A stretch of DNA of 64,000 bases. It comes from Pseudomonas taetrolens. Lineage in GTDB: Bacteria; Pseudomonadota; Gammaproteobacteria; Pseudomonadales; Pseudomonadaceae. Position 1 is the first letter of the stretch. Every line of letters begins with the position of its first letter. The notes beneath the pieces were generated by a model. The model made no database searches and had not been told where the DNA came from. It worked only from the letters and a program-made list of their open reading frames with translations. Positions 1 to 8,811 of this stretch are shown piece by piece. The position numbers and the translations under genes were made by a program. Where the stretch lies: contig NZ_LS483370.1 of assembly GCF_900475285.1 (NCBI RefSeq), positions 124,001-188,000 of the forward strand, in the 5' to 3' direction.

Positions 1-375
1 GCGCGGTAAGCCTTTCGCGTGTTTGGCCAACTGATCGCGCCGGGTAGCCAGCAGTTCTGCAGCCACGATCTTGTGGCCTAGCGGGGACTGGAAAAACGTC
101 AGCGCGGGCACAGGGTCAGGCAGATTTTTGCGCATTTGCTGCTTGGCGCGCCGATCCATGGCTTCGGGCGCAAAGCGCTGGCTGCTGTTATTGACCAGGG
201 CTTGATACACCGCAGGCGGCAAGTTATCGCGATAACGCTCTTGAGCGGCATTGAGGGCATCATTGAAATGCGCACGTTGTTCCGGCCAGCCGGCAATCTT
301 GAACAGATCATCGAGGTTATCTGCCCATGCGGGTAAGGTGCAAAACAGCATTAACAGTAAAAACAAGCGGCGCAT
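1..375 (-). CDS. Secreted hypothetical protein, cut by the window edge
   Basis: The first 125 codons of a minus-strand gene that runs off the left edge. The start is set by an AGGAG box about seven bases before the ATG at 375. Residues 1-18 form a typical Sec signal peptide (MRRLFLLLMLF, then an ALPxWA-like cleavage site before DNLDD). The mature part is helical and polar, with the motifs PPAVYQALVNNS and FFQSPLGHKI. The latter resembles the FxxSPxG segment of DUF2059-type periplasmic proteins, but I cannot assign a family with certainty. It is divergent from the prolyl hydroxylase gene, sharing a spacer of about 150 bp. Function unknown. Confidence 0.75.
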   Translation of the reverse strand, partial: MRRLFLLLMLFCTLPAWADNLDDLFKIAGWPEQRAHFNDALNAAQERYRDNLPPAVYQALVNNSSQRFAPEAMDRRAKQQMRKNLPDPVPALTFFQSPLGHKIVAAELLATRRDQLAKHAKGLPR

Positions 376-532
376 GGAGGACTCCTGTCAGCAGGGCGCT
401 ATTGTCCGGGTGTGGCCTAGGACTTGTCGAGAATTCGTCTCTCTCAATGAGCTTAAATCGGCGTGTGATTTTTTTTCGCAGGCAGCTCGACGGCGCTGTC
501 GGATTCTCAGGCGTCCCGATATTATGCGCGCC

Positions 533-1159
533 ATGCAAATACCTTCTGATCACCCGCTATTGTTGCGTATCGTTGACGACCTGTATGCACAAGGGTGGTC
601 ACAGCAAAATATCTTTCTGCCCGAGGCTTTGACCCTCGAATTGGCGGCTGAGTGCCATAAACGTGCTGGTGAAGGCGAACTGGTTCCGGCGGCGGTTGGG
701 CGGGGCCTAGCCCAAGAGGTCAGGGAGGGTATCCGCGGTGACCATATTCAATGGCTGGAGCCTGGAGAAACCTTAGCCTGTGACAATTACCTGGGCTTAA
801 TGGAAAGCCTGCGAATCGCCATGAATCGCAGGCTTTTTTTGGGCCTGGAGGACTTTGAAAGCCACTTCGCGCTCTATCCGCCAGATGCGTTTTACCTCAA
901 GCACCTGGACCGTTTCCGTGATGATGACCGGCGCATGGTCTCTGCCGTGGTGTACCTTAATCAGGCTTGGCTACCCGAGCACGGAGGTCACTTGCGTATG
1001 TACCTCGAGGGCGGGATCGACTATGACGTACTGCCCGCCGGGGGATGCCTGGTGGTGTTCCTGTCGGGAGAGATCCCGCACGAGGTGATGCCAGCCACCC
1101 GCGACCGTCTATCCTTGACCGGCTGGTTTCGCCGGCGTGCCAACGATGTGTTCATATGA
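533..1159 (+). CDS. EGLN/PHD-type 2-oxoglutarate Fe(II) prolyl hydroxylase
   Basis: A 208-residue 2OG/Fe(II) dioxygenase. The iron triad is visible as H124-x-D126 (KHLDRF) and H183 (IPHEV). The 2-oxoglutarate arginine follows at about residue 192, in RDRLSLTGWFRRR. Length and motifs match the Pseudomonas prolyl hydroxylase PPHD, a relative of human EGLN enzymes known to hydroxylate a proline in switch I of EF-Tu. That assignment rests on recognition, not on alignment. An in-frame ATG three codons upstream (524) is an equally possible start. The stop overlaps the start of the DUF523 gene (ATGA-type), so the two are probably cotranslated. It acts in the cytoplasm and may report oxygen or 2OG levels. 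Confidence 0.85.
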   Translation: MQIPSDHPLLLRIVDDLYAQGWSQQNIFLPEALTLELAAECHKRAGEGELVPAAVGRGLAQEVREGIRGDHIQWLEPGETLACDNYLGLMESLRIAMNRRLFLGLEDFESHFALYPPDAFYLKHLDRFRDDDRRMVSAVVYLNQAWLPEHGGHLRMYLEGGIDYDVLPAGGCLVVFLSGEIPHEVMPATRDRLSLTGWFRRRANDVFI

Positions 1160-1656
1160 GCCAAAAACTATTGATCAGCCGCTGCCTGCTGGGCCATCCC
1201 GTGCGTTACGACGGTGGCGCCAATGGCCCGCATGCACAGCTGGCGCAATGGCAGGCCGAAGGCCGTGTGGTCGCCTTGTGTCCGGAAGTCGCAGGCGGCT
1301 TGCCGACCCCTCGTGCACCGGCGGAGATCCCCGGTGGTCAAGGTGAGGCGGTACTCAGCGCAAGCGCCCGGGTGATGACCATAGATGGTGAAGACGTCAC
1401 GCAGGCGTTTGTATCCGGCGCACGCCAAGCCCTGCGACTGGTTGAACAGCACCGCATTCGCATCGCCATCCTCAAGGCCAACAGCCCTTCGTGTGGCAAT
1501 GTACAGACCTATGACGGCAGTTTTACGGGGAACAAAGTTGAAGGCCAGGGCGTGACTGCGGCGCTCCTGACGCAAGCCGGGGTGCAGGTGTTCAACGAGC
1601 TGCAACTGGTAGAAGCGGCAAAAGCGTTAGCAGACCTTGAGGCCGAGTTTTTGTAA
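1156..1656 (+). CDS. DUF523 family protein
   Basis: A 166-residue protein that opens with LLISRCLLGHPVRYDGG and carries ALCPEVAGGLPTPR and LKANSPSCG. These conserved Cys-containing motifs define DUF523. No enzyme activity is established for the family; the conserved cysteines (SRCLLG, LCPE, SPSCG) suggest metal or redox chemistry. The ATG at 1156 overlaps the TGA of the prolyl hydroxylase, so no independent ribosome site is needed. No signal peptide or membrane segment is seen, so it should be cytoplasmic. Confidence 0.85.
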   Translation: MSQKLLISRCLLGHPVRYDGGANGPHAQLAQWQAEGRVVALCPEVAGGLPTPRAPAEIPGGQGEAVLSASARVMTIDGEDVTQAFVSGARQALRLVEQHRIRIAILKANSPSCGNVQTYDGSFTGNKVEGQGVTAALLTQAGVQVFNELQLVEAAKALADLEAEFL

Positions 1657-1768
1657 CCTGTGCTGAAGCCCTAGGGCCGCTGCGGCTACCTTTCAAACCG
1701 TCAGCAACGATCACACGTTTTCATGAATTCAGGTAACATCCGGTGCCATTTTGCCTAGGGGAAACACG

Positions 1769-2488
1769 ATGACTGACAAGCAGAAACCACAGCCTTCGGC
1801 CTCGGCCACCGCAGAAAGCGCTGATTCAGCGTTGCACCATATCGTTGATGGTTTTTTACATTTCCATCACGAAATCTTCCCTGAGCAAGAAGCTTTTTTC
1901 AAAAAACTCGCCACCGCACAAAAGCCACGTGCGATGTTCATTGCCTGTGCTGATTCGCGGATTGTGCCGGAACTGATCACTCAAAGTTCCCCTGGTGATC
2001 TGTTCGTCACGCGTAACGTGGGCAATGTCGTACCCCCTTACGGTCAGATGAACGGCGGCGTATCGACCGCCATCGAGTATGCGGTGCTGGCACTGGGCGT
2101 ACAGCACATCATCATTTGCGGGCATTCGGATTGTGGCGCGATGCGGGCGGTGCTGAACCCTGCGAGCCTGAAAAAAATGCCCACGGTCAAAGCTTGGCTA
2201 CACCACGTAGAAGTGGCCAAGACCATGGTGCAGGACAACTGCAACTGCGCCACCGAAGCCGAAAGCATGCACGTGTTGACTGAAGAAAACGTGATTGCCC
2301 AGTTGCAGCATTTGCGCACGCACCCGTCGGTGGCATCGCGCATGGCCAACGGGCACCTGTTTATCCATGGTTGGGTGTACGACATCGAAACCAGTGCGAT
2401 TAAAGCCTACGACGCTGACAAAGGCTGTTTCCTGCCGCTGGATGGCACCAACCCGATCCCGAGTGCCACGCCCAAGGCACGGTTTTAA
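1769..2488 (+). CDS. Beta-class carbonic anhydrase
   Basis: A 239-residue beta-carbonic anhydrase, which interconverts CO2 and bicarbonate. The zinc site is complete: C60 and D62 in ACADSR, H119 and C122 in CGHSDCGAM. The Asp/Arg dyad (D62-R64) of the open active site is also present. The ATG at 1769 follows a purine-rich stretch (TAGGGGAAAC). The preceding in-frame codons are probably untranslated. The N-terminal 25 residues are polar and low in complexity and look like a flexible extension, not a signal peptide. P. aeruginosa has a carbonic anhydrase (psCA1) at the same place beside the aa3 oxidase cluster, by memory of that map. Confidence 0.93.
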   Translation: MTDKQKPQPSASATAESADSALHHIVDGFLHFHHEIFPEQEAFFKKLATAQKPRAMFIACADSRIVPELITQSSPGDLFVTRNVGNVVPPYGQMNGGVSTAIEYAVLALGVQHIIICGHSDCGAMRAVLNPASLKKMPTVKAWLHHVEVAKTMVQDNCNCATEAESMHVLTEENVIAQLQHLRTHPSVASRMANGHLFIHGWVYDIETSAIKAYDADKGCFLPLDGTNPIPSATPKARF

Positions 2489-2527
2489 AGTTATCTGACC
2501 TTACGATGGCCACGTAGCCGGATCGGG

Positions 2528-3163
2528 TTACAGATCCAGCCCGACACCCAGTTGCTTGGACAGGCACGGCCAGCGTTTCCAGGCCGCGCCTGTTTCAGGG
2601 CTGGTCAGGCGTTCGCGGTAGGCTTCAACCGACTCCAGGGCAAAGCTTTCGTCGTTGAGCATTTCATCGACAGCATGGTGTACGGCTTCGTCCAGTTGAT
2701 TGGCAAAGGTTTCGCCTACCAATTGATGGGCGATCAGGTTGGCCACCGTCATGTCCAGCGGGATCAACGGCTGCTGGAAGTGCTTGATATAAAGATCGTT
2801 GACCTCTTCTACCAGCCGGTGCGCCAGATATGCCTCATCCAGCAGACCTTCCAGGCCTTCATGGCCGGAGAGCATGGCTGGCGGCTGGGCAAAAAACTGC
2901 TCGGCAATTTTGAGTACAGGGCGAATTTGCGACTCGATACCGGCCTCGCGAGCGACCTCATTGGCCGCATCGAGCAAGTCGGGTACCTGTTCGATATAAG
3001 CCGTGACGAAACGTGTCATCACCAGATTCTTGTCGGTTTCAGGCAGCTGGATCGCAGCGTGAAGGTGTGGCAATTGAACGGCGAGATGCTTGGCGAGCAG
3101 GCCCGTTTCGGCCTCATGCTGTTGGGCACGCAGGATCAGTTCGCGGAGGGCGGCGGTGTTCAT
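2528..3163 (-). CDS. Conserved hypothetical cytoplasmic protein
   Basis: A 211-residue, largely alpha-helical acidic protein (MNTAALRELILRAQQHEAETG...) with no signal peptide, transmembrane segment or motif that I recognise. The ATG at 3163 has GGAG about eight bases upstream; the longer open frame adds a basic segment without a good ribosome site. It is convergent with the carbonic anhydrase gene (39 bp apart) and divergent from the coxB operon. Its position beside the aa3 oxidase genes seems conserved in pseudomonads, but a role in respiration is only a guess. Confidence 0.75.
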   Translation of the reverse strand: MNTAALRELILRAQQHEAETGLLAKHLAVQLPHLHAAIQLPETDKNLVMTRFVTAYIEQVPDLLDAANEVAREAGIESQIRPVLKIAEQFFAQPPAMLSGHEGLEGLLDEAYLAHRLVEEVNDLYIKHFQQPLIPLDMTVANLIAHQLVGETFANQLDEAVHHAVDEMLNDESFALESVEAYRERLTSPETGAAWKRWPCLSKQLGVGLDL

Positions 3164-3494
3164 GGGAGCTCCAGAGAGGCACAAAACGGGAAAGGAAGAA
3201 CTTAAAAGTAGCTCTCTTCGGGGCAGGAGCTTTTTTTTAGGGGCAGTATTGTTATTCATTTTGTGACCGGGTAGTGAGTGCCATTTGTCGATAGAGCGCA
3301 ATTTTGCTGTTTTGGGTGCTCACATTGCGGGGATGGCACCGCTGTCTATACTCGCTTTTGTAAACGTTTTTTGATGACGCCCGACTGCCTGAGCAGACGA
3401 GGCTCGGCGGCCAGAGTCCACAGGTTTGAAAACCGCCCCCTTGTACGCAGGTATCTACCGGCGCAATAACAAGAAAAACAAAGGGGAACCCGCG
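3164..3494. other. Intergenic region before the cox operon
   Basis: A 331-bp spacer between the divergent hypothetical gene and coxB. It holds a G/T-rich stretch with an eight-T run at about 3230-3238, one plausible sigma-70 promoter (listed separately) and the coxB ribosome site (AAGGGGAA before 3495). No open frame with good coding features is seen on either strand. Confidence 0.6.
3325..3352 (+). promoter_or_regulatory. Putative sigma-70-type promoter of the cox operon
   Basis: TTGCGG at 3325-3330 and TATACT at 3347-3352, separated by 16 bp, lie about 140 bp upstream of coxB. The -10 is close to consensus. Transcription would start near 3359. This is pattern-based only; the aa3 operon of P. 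aeruginosa is reported to be starvation- and RpoS-dependent, and the two sigma factors share -10 preferences. Confidence 0.45.
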
Positions 3495-4619
3495 ATGCGA
3501 CATCCACGTGTTTGGATGGGCCTGCTGTTGTGGTCAGTATTCACTCAGGCTCACGGAGCCTGGACGGTGAATATGGCGCCGGGTGTGACAGAAGTCAGTA
3601 ACGCCGTTTTCGACCTGCACATGACCATATTCTGGATCTGTGTCGTGATTGGCATCATCGTCTTCACTGCCATGTTCTGGTCGATGATCGTCCATCGGCG
3701 TTCCACCGGTCAGCAAGCGGCCAAATTCCACGAAAACACTTCGGTGGAGATCCTCTGGACTGTCGTCCCCCTGCTCATACTCATAGCGATGGCGGTACCC
3801 GCCACCAAGACCCTGATCAATATCTACGACAGCACCGAGTCGGATGTCGACATCCAGGTCACGGGCTATCAGTGGAAATGGCATTACAAATACCTGGGTC
3901 AGGACGTCGAGTTCTTCAGTAATCTGTCCACCCCTGCCGAGCAGATCCATAACCAGGCCACCAAGGGCGAGCATTACTTGCTTGAAGTCGATGAGCCTCT
4001 GGTATTGCCGATTGGCGCCAAGGTCCGATTTCTGGTGACGTCGGCCGACGTTATCCACTCATGGTGGGTACCCGCCTTCGCGGTCAAGCGCGATGCCATT
4101 CCGGGCTTTATCAACGAAGCCTGGACTCGTGTTGAAAAGCCCGGCATTTATCGCGGCCAATGCGCTGAACTCTGCGGCAAGGATCACGGCTTCATGCCCA
4201 TTGTGGTCGACGTCAAAACCCGCGCCGATTACGACGCCTGGCTTGCGGGGCGCAAGGCCCAGGCCGCACAACTCAAAGAGTTGACCAGCAAGGAATGGAC
4301 CCTTGAGGAGCTGGTGGCTCGCGGCGATAAGGTCTACCACACCGCTTGCACGTCCTGCCATCAGGCCGAAGGCCAGGGGCTGCCGCCCATGTTCCCCGCT
4401 CTTAAAGGCTCACCGATTGCCACCGGGCCCAAGGACGAGCACCTGCATCGCGTGTTTTTCGGAAAGCCGGGCACTGCCATGGCGGCCTTCGGCAAGCAGT
4501 TGTCGGAAGTCGATATCGCGGCGGTGGTGACCTACGAGCGCAATGCCTGGGGGAATAACAAGGGCGATATGGTGACCCCCAAAGATGTGCTGGAGTTAAA
4601 ACAGGCGCAAGGCAAATGA
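3495..4619 (+). CDS. coxB: Cytochrome c oxidase subunit II with fused cytochrome c domain
   Basis: 374 residues. A signal peptide is followed by two transmembrane helices (about residues 40-110) and then the periplasmic cupredoxin. CuA ligands are visible in HSWWVPAF and GQCAELCGKDHGFMP. The aromatic electron-entry patch GYQWKWHYKY is present. From about residue 275 a cytochrome c domain is fused, with CTSCH at 285-289 and a methionine-containing tail, so this is a caa3-type subunit II. The ATG at 3495 gives a proper signal peptide, and AAGGGGAA lies upstream. It is the first gene of the aa3 oxidase operon and receives electrons from soluble or membrane cytochrome c. Confidence 0.96.
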   Translation: MRHPRVWMGLLLWSVFTQAHGAWTVNMAPGVTEVSNAVFDLHMTIFWICVVIGIIVFTAMFWSMIVHRRSTGQQAAKFHENTSVEILWTVVPLLILIAMAVPATKTLINIYDSTESDVDIQVTGYQWKWHYKYLGQDVEFFSNLSTPAEQIHNQATKGEHYLLEVDEPLVLPIGAKVRFLVTSADVIHSWWVPAFAVKRDAIPGFINEAWTRVEKPGIYRGQCAELCGKDHGFMPIVVDVKTRADYDAWLAGRKAQAAQLKELTSKEWTLEELVARGDKVYHTACTSCHQAEGQGLPPMFPALKGSPIATGPKDEHLHRVFFGKPGTAMAAFGKQLSEVDIAAVVTYERNAWGNNKGDMVTPKDVLELKQAQGK

Positions 4620-4701
4620 GCGGCTCAAGGATCTGCGCGCACACCGGCCGGGGGCAGCCAGCTGCTGGTTTTTTGGTCCATCCTTACGCAGGAGTCAGGA
4701 C

Positions 4702-6291
4702 ATGAGTGCTGTTATTGATGACCACGGGGCTGCAGGCGAGCATGCACACGGCCCCGCCAAAGGGTTGATGCGGTGGGTGTTGACCACCAATCACAAAGAC
4801 ATCGGCACCTTGTACCTGTGGTTCAGCTTCTGCATGTTCTTGCTCGGTGGCTCCTTCGCCATGGTCATCCGTGCCGAGCTTTTCCAGCCGGGTCTGCAGA
4901 TTGTCGAGCCGGCATTTTTTAACCAGATGACCACCATGCACGGGCTGATCATGGTGTTCGGTGCGGTCATGCCCGCGTTTGTCGGCCTGGCCAACTGGAT
5001 GATCCCGCTGATGATCGGGGCGCCAGACATGGCGTTGCCGAGGATGAACAACTTCAGTTTCTGGCTGCTCCCCGCAGCGTTTCTCATGCTGGTATCGACC
5101 CTGTTCACGGCGGGAGGCGGGCCGAACTTCGGGTGGACGTTTTACGCGCCGTTATCCACTACGTATGCACCTGAAAGCGTTACTTATTTTATTTTTGCCA
5201 TTCATTTGATGGGTATCAGTTCCATCATGGGCGCGATCAACGTGATTGCCACCATTCTCAACTTGCGCGCCCCTGGCATGACGTTGATGAAGATGCCGCT
5301 GTTCGTGTGGACCTGGTTGATCACGGCCTTTCTTCTGATTGCAGTCATGCCTGTGCTCGCCGGTGTGGTGACCATGATGCTGATGGATATTCACTTCGGT
5401 ACCAGCTTTTTCAGTGCGGCCGGGGGAGGGGACCCGGTGTTGTTCCAGCATGTGTTCTGGTTCTTTGGGCATCCTGAGGTCTACATCATGATCCTGCCGG
5501 CTTTCGGGGCTGTCAGCGCAATCATTCCGACCTTCTCGCGCAAACCTTTGTTCGGATACACCTCAATGGTGTACGCCACGGCGAGCATTGCTTTCCTGTC
5601 ATTCATCGTATGGGCGCACCACATGTTCGTGGTGGGGATCCCGTTGGTGGGTGAGCTGTTCTTCATGTACGCCACGCTGCTGATTGCAGTGCCTACCGGG
5701 GTCAAGGTGTTCAACTGGGCGAGCACCATGTGGCAAGGCTCGTTGACCTTCGAAACACCGATGCTGTTTGCCGTGGCCTTTGTGATTCTGTTCACCATCG
5801 GCGGATTTTCCGGGTTGATGCTGGCCATCGCACCGGCCGACTTTCAGTACCACGACACCTACTTTGTGGTGGCGCATTTCCATTACGTGCTGGTGCCGGG
5901 AGCGATTTTCGGGATCTTCGCATCGACCTACTACTGGTTACCGAAATGGACCGGGCACATGTACGACGAAACCTTGGGCAAGCTGCACTTCTGGCTCTCA
6001 TTCGTGGGCATGAACCTGACTTTCTTCCCGATGCACTTTGTCGGGCTGGCAGGGATGCCACGGAGGATTCCGGACTACAACCTGCAATTTGCCGACTTCA
6101 ACATGGTGGCCTCGATTGGCGGATTCATGTTCGGCGCCACGCAGTTTCTGTTCCTGTTTATCGTCATCAAATGCATCCGCGGCGGGCCCAAGGCGCCGGC
6201 CAAGCCTTGGGACGGAGCTGAAGGGCTGGAGTGGAGCGTGCCATCGCCCGCGCCTTACCACACCTTCACCACCCCACCGGAAGTCAAATGA
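4702..6291 (+). CDS. coxA: Cytochrome c oxidase subunit I (aa3 type)
   Basis: 529 residues with about twelve transmembrane helices; the catalytic heme a / heme a3-CuB subunit. The CuB/active-site motif WFFGHPEVYI (with the cross-linking His-Tyr pair and proton-channel Glu), HHMFVVG, and the heme-ligand motif HFHYVLVPGA are all intact. So is TTNHKDIGTLYL at the N-terminus. AGGAG lies eight bases before the ATG. An 82-bp spacer separates it from coxB. Nothing unusual in length or motifs. Confidence 0.97.
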   Translation: MSAVIDDHGAAGEHAHGPAKGLMRWVLTTNHKDIGTLYLWFSFCMFLLGGSFAMVIRAELFQPGLQIVEPAFFNQMTTMHGLIMVFGAVMPAFVGLANWMIPLMIGAPDMALPRMNNFSFWLLPAAFLMLVSTLFTAGGGPNFGWTFYAPLSTTYAPESVTYFIFAIHLMGISSIMGAINVIATILNLRAPGMTLMKMPLFVWTWLITAFLLIAVMPVLAGVVTMMLMDIHFGTSFFSAAGGGDPVLFQHVFWFFGHPEVYIMILPAFGAVSAIIPTFSRKPLFGYTSMVYATASIAFLSFIVWAHHMFVVGIPLVGELFFMYATLLIAVPTGVKVFNWASTMWQGSLTFETPMLFAVAFVILFTIGGFSGLMLAIAPADFQYHDTYFVVAHFHYVLVPGAIFGIFASTYYWLPKWTGHMYDETLGKLHFWLSFVGMNLTFFPMHFVGLAGMPRRIPDYNLQFADFNMVASIGGFMFGATQFLFLFIVIKCIRGGPKAPAKPWDGAEGLEWSVPSPAPYHTFTTPPEVK

Positions 6292-6321
6292 ACATCACCG
6301 TTGCACGTTCAGGGGGGGCTT

Positions 6322-6894
6322 ATGAATGACTCAACCTCGATCAAGCGCCTGGTCATCCGCCTGTTGCTGCTGGTAACGGTGATGTTTGCCTTTGGTTTTG
6401 CCCTGGTGCCGATTTACGACGTGATGTGCAAGGCTTTCGGCATTAACGGCAAAACCGCGGGGCAATATGAAGGCTCGCAGGTGGTGGATGACAGTCGCCA
6501 GGTTCGCGTGCAGTTCTTGTCGACCAATGCCATCGACATGGTGTGGGAGTTTTACCCCAAGGGCGATCAACTGGACGTGAGCCCGGGAGCGGTCAACGAA
6601 ATGGTCTTTGTGGCGATCAACCCTTCGGATCACCCGATGACGGCTCAAGCCGTACCGAGTATTTCACCTGCCCAGGCCGCCCAGTATTTCCACAAGACCG
6701 AATGCTTTTGCTTTACCCAACAAGTGTTACAGCCGGGCGAACGCATCGAAATGCCGATGCGCTTTATCGTTGATCGCGATATGCCCAAGGACGTGAAACA
6801 CCTGACGCTGGCCTACACGCTGTTCGATATCACCGCTCGCCAACCGCCTGCCATCGCCAACGCTGGCAGTGATAGCACCCGGCTTGCCCGATAA
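6322..6894 (+). CDS. ctaG: Cytochrome c oxidase assembly protein CtaG/Cox11
   Basis: A 190-residue copper chaperone that inserts CuB into subunit I. It has a short cytoplasmic N-terminus and one transmembrane helix (RLVIRLLLLVTVMFAFGF). A periplasmic beta domain follows, with the copper-binding CFCF motif (TECFCFTQQ). An AGGGGGGG run precedes the ATG at 6322. The longer in-frame start (TTG at 6301) adds only seven residues and is less likely. It lies between coxA and coxC, the standard order. Confidence 0.94.
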   Translation: MNDSTSIKRLVIRLLLLVTVMFAFGFALVPIYDVMCKAFGINGKTAGQYEGSQVVDDSRQVRVQFLSTNAIDMVWEFYPKGDQLDVSPGAVNEMVFVAINPSDHPMTAQAVPSISPAQAAQYFHKTECFCFTQQVLQPGERIEMPMRFIVDRDMPKDVKHLTLAYTLFDITARQPPAIANAGSDSTRLAR

Positions 6895-6906
6895 GGAGAA
6901 CGCTCC

Positions 6907-7794
6907 ATGGCAACTCACGATCACTATTACGTTCCGGCGCAGAGCAAGTGGCCGATTATTGCCTCAGTGGGCCTGTTCATTACGGTGTATGGCCTGGGCA
7001 TGTGGTTTAACGACATGAAAGCCGCCCGGCCGGATTCTCACGGCCCGCTGATTTTCTTCATCGGTAGCCTGGTACTGGCCTACATGCTGTTTGGCTGGTT
7101 CGGTGCGGTCATCAAAGAGAGCCGGGCTGGGCTCTACAGCCCGCAGCTGGACCGATCGTTTCGCTGGGGCATGACCTGGTTTATTTTTTCCGAAGTGATG
7201 TTCTTCGTCGCGTTTTTCGGTGCTCTTTTTTACGTGCGCAACATATCGGGTCCAGATATTGCGGGCGAAGGCAGCCGGGCCATGACGCAATTGCTGTGGC
7301 CGGATTTTCAATTTGCCTGGCCACTGTTGCACACCCCTGACCCGACCCTGTACCCCGCGCCCAAAGACATCATCAACCCTTGGGGGCTGCCGCTGCTCAA
7401 CACCGTGTTGCTGGTCAGTTCGAGCGTGACGGTGACCATTGCCCACCATGCCCTGAACAAGGGCCATCGCGGGGCGCTGAAATTCTGGCTGGCCCTGACC
7501 GTTGTGCTGGGCATCGCGTTTTTGGGGTTTCAGGCTGAGGAATACATTCACGCTTATAAAGAGCTGGGGCTGACGCTGGGTTCCGGGGTCTATGGCGCGA
7601 CGTTCTTTATGCTCACCGGCTTTCATGGGGCCCACGTGACCATCGGTACCCTGATTTTGCTCGTGATGCTGATTCGAGTGATGCGTGGGCATTTCAACGC
7701 TGAGCATCAGTTCGGTTTTGAGGCTGCCACTTGGTATTGGCACTTTGTGGACGTGGTGTGGATCGGTTTGTTTGTGTTTGTGTACGTGCTTTAG
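6907..7794 (+). CDS. coxC: Cytochrome c oxidase subunit III
   Basis: A 295-residue, seven-helix membrane subunit. Family hallmarks include SEVMFFVAFFGALFY, the lipid-binding region with FQAEEYIHAYKELG, and the C-terminal GFEAATWYWHFVDVVWIGLF. GGAGAACGC lies directly before the ATG. It starts 12 bp after ctaG. It stabilises proton uptake by subunit I in this family. The gene ends seven bases before the convergent DUF2909 gene. Confidence 0.96.
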   Translation: MATHDHYYVPAQSKWPIIASVGLFITVYGLGMWFNDMKAARPDSHGPLIFFIGSLVLAYMLFGWFGAVIKESRAGLYSPQLDRSFRWGMTWFIFSEVMFFVAFFGALFYVRNISGPDIAGEGSRAMTQLLWPDFQFAWPLLHTPDPTLYPAPKDIINPWGLPLLNTVLLVSSSVTVTIAHHALNKGHRGALKFWLALTVVLGIAFLGFQAEEYIHAYKELGLTLGSGVYGATFFMLTGFHGAHVTIGTLILLVMLIRVMRGHFNAEHQFGFEAATWYWHFVDVVWIGLFVFVYVL

Positions 7795-7800
7795 GCCGGA

Positions 7801-8004
7801 TCACCAAGGGGCTGAGGACACCAACTGACCGCTGTAGAAGCCCCAGCCGATGAGCGTGACCGTGATCACGGCCAGGGTCACGCGCACGGTCAGCGCGGTG
7901 ACCAGGCGATTTGAACGACCCTGGTCGCTGAGCAGAAAGAACAGGCCGCTGAACAGGCTGATTACGGTCGCAATCAGCATCAGCACAATAGCGATTTTCA
8001 ACAT
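7801..8004 (-). CDS. Small two-helix membrane protein, DUF2909 type
   Basis: 67 residues with two hydrophobic helices (IAIVLMLIATVISLFSGLFFL and TLAVITVTLIGWGFYSG) joined by a short polar loop DQGRSNRL. The family is commonly called twin-transmembrane or DUF2909 and sits in aa3 oxidase clusters of pseudomonads. It is encoded against the operon, between coxC (7 bp away) and the SURF1 gene, so SURF1-side transcription must either read through it in antisense or start anew. It may help oxidase assembly; that is inferred from location only. Confidence 0.75.
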   Translation of the reverse strand: MLKIAIVLMLIATVISLFSGLFFLLSDQGRSNRLVTALTVRVTLAVITVTLIGWGFYSGQLVSSAPW

Positions 8005-8073
8005 GATGCAGCTCCGGGCAGACGCAATGAAAATAAGTATAGCGACTGAAACCCCCGCTTACGGACAGCGCCC

Positions 8074-8811
8074 ATGATGCGCTTTCGGCCTGGTATTGCG
8101 CCCACCTTGATGGTGTTGGCGTTGCTGCCGTTGTTGGTGTTTCTTGGCTTTTGGCAGCTCGCCCGGGGCGAACAGAAGCGCGTGTTGCTCGCCAGCTATG
8201 CAGAGCGTCAAAGCGCGGTGCCGCTGACCGTCGGGCAACTGGCCCTGGTCAGCGAACCGGCGTTTCGCCGTGTGCAGTTGCGCGGGCAATTCGATGCTCA
8301 TCACAGCCTGCTGCTGGATAACCGGATGCGCGACGGCAAGGTTGGCGTCGAACTGCTGCAACCGTTTCAGGATCAGGCCAGCGGAGAATGGCTGCTGCTG
8401 AATCGCGGTTGGTTAGCGTGGCCAGATCGGCGCATTCCCCCGACGTTCAGTACCCCGGAGCAGGTTCTTGATCTCCAGGCCTGGGTGTATGAGTCACCCG
8501 GGGCTGCCTTTCAGCTACAAGCCGATCCATCGGCTGCGCGTTGGCCTCGTCTGATCACCGCGGTTGAGCCGGCCAGGCTGTGGGCTGAGCTGGGCCGTGA
8601 GGGTTTCGCCGATGAAGTGCGTCTTGCGTCGGGCCCGGCGGCTTATCAGGCCGACTGGCCGGTGATCGCCACCGGCATGGGCCCGGAAAAACATACCGCG
8701 TATGCCGTGCAATGGTTCGCCATGGCGCTGGCGCTGCTCGGCCTTTACCTCTATCTCGGTTGGCATAACGCTCAGGAGAAACGCCATGGCAACGGCCATC
8801 AGTCCGCCTGA
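8074..8811 (+). CDS. SURF1 family cytochrome oxidase assembly protein
   Basis: 245 residues with the SURF1 plan: an N-terminal transmembrane helix (LMVLALLPLLVFLGFWQL), a large periplasmic domain with VQLRGQFD, LLNRGWL and WPRL, and a second helix at the C-terminus (WFAMALALLGLYLYLGW). It helps insert heme a3 into subunit I. Two adjacent ATGs (8074, 8077) are possible starts. Its last 26 bp overlap the next gene, which suggests coupled translation. Confidence 0.92.
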   Translation: MMRFRPGIAPTLMVLALLPLLVFLGFWQLARGEQKRVLLASYAERQSAVPLTVGQLALVSEPAFRRVQLRGQFDAHHSLLLDNRMRDGKVGVELLQPFQDQASGEWLLLNRGWLAWPDRRIPPTFSTPEQVLDLQAWVYESPGAAFQLQADPSAARWPRLITAVEPARLWAELGREGFADEVRLASGPAAYQADWPVIATGMGPEKHTAYAVQWFAMALALLGLYLYLGWHNAQEKRHGNGHQSA

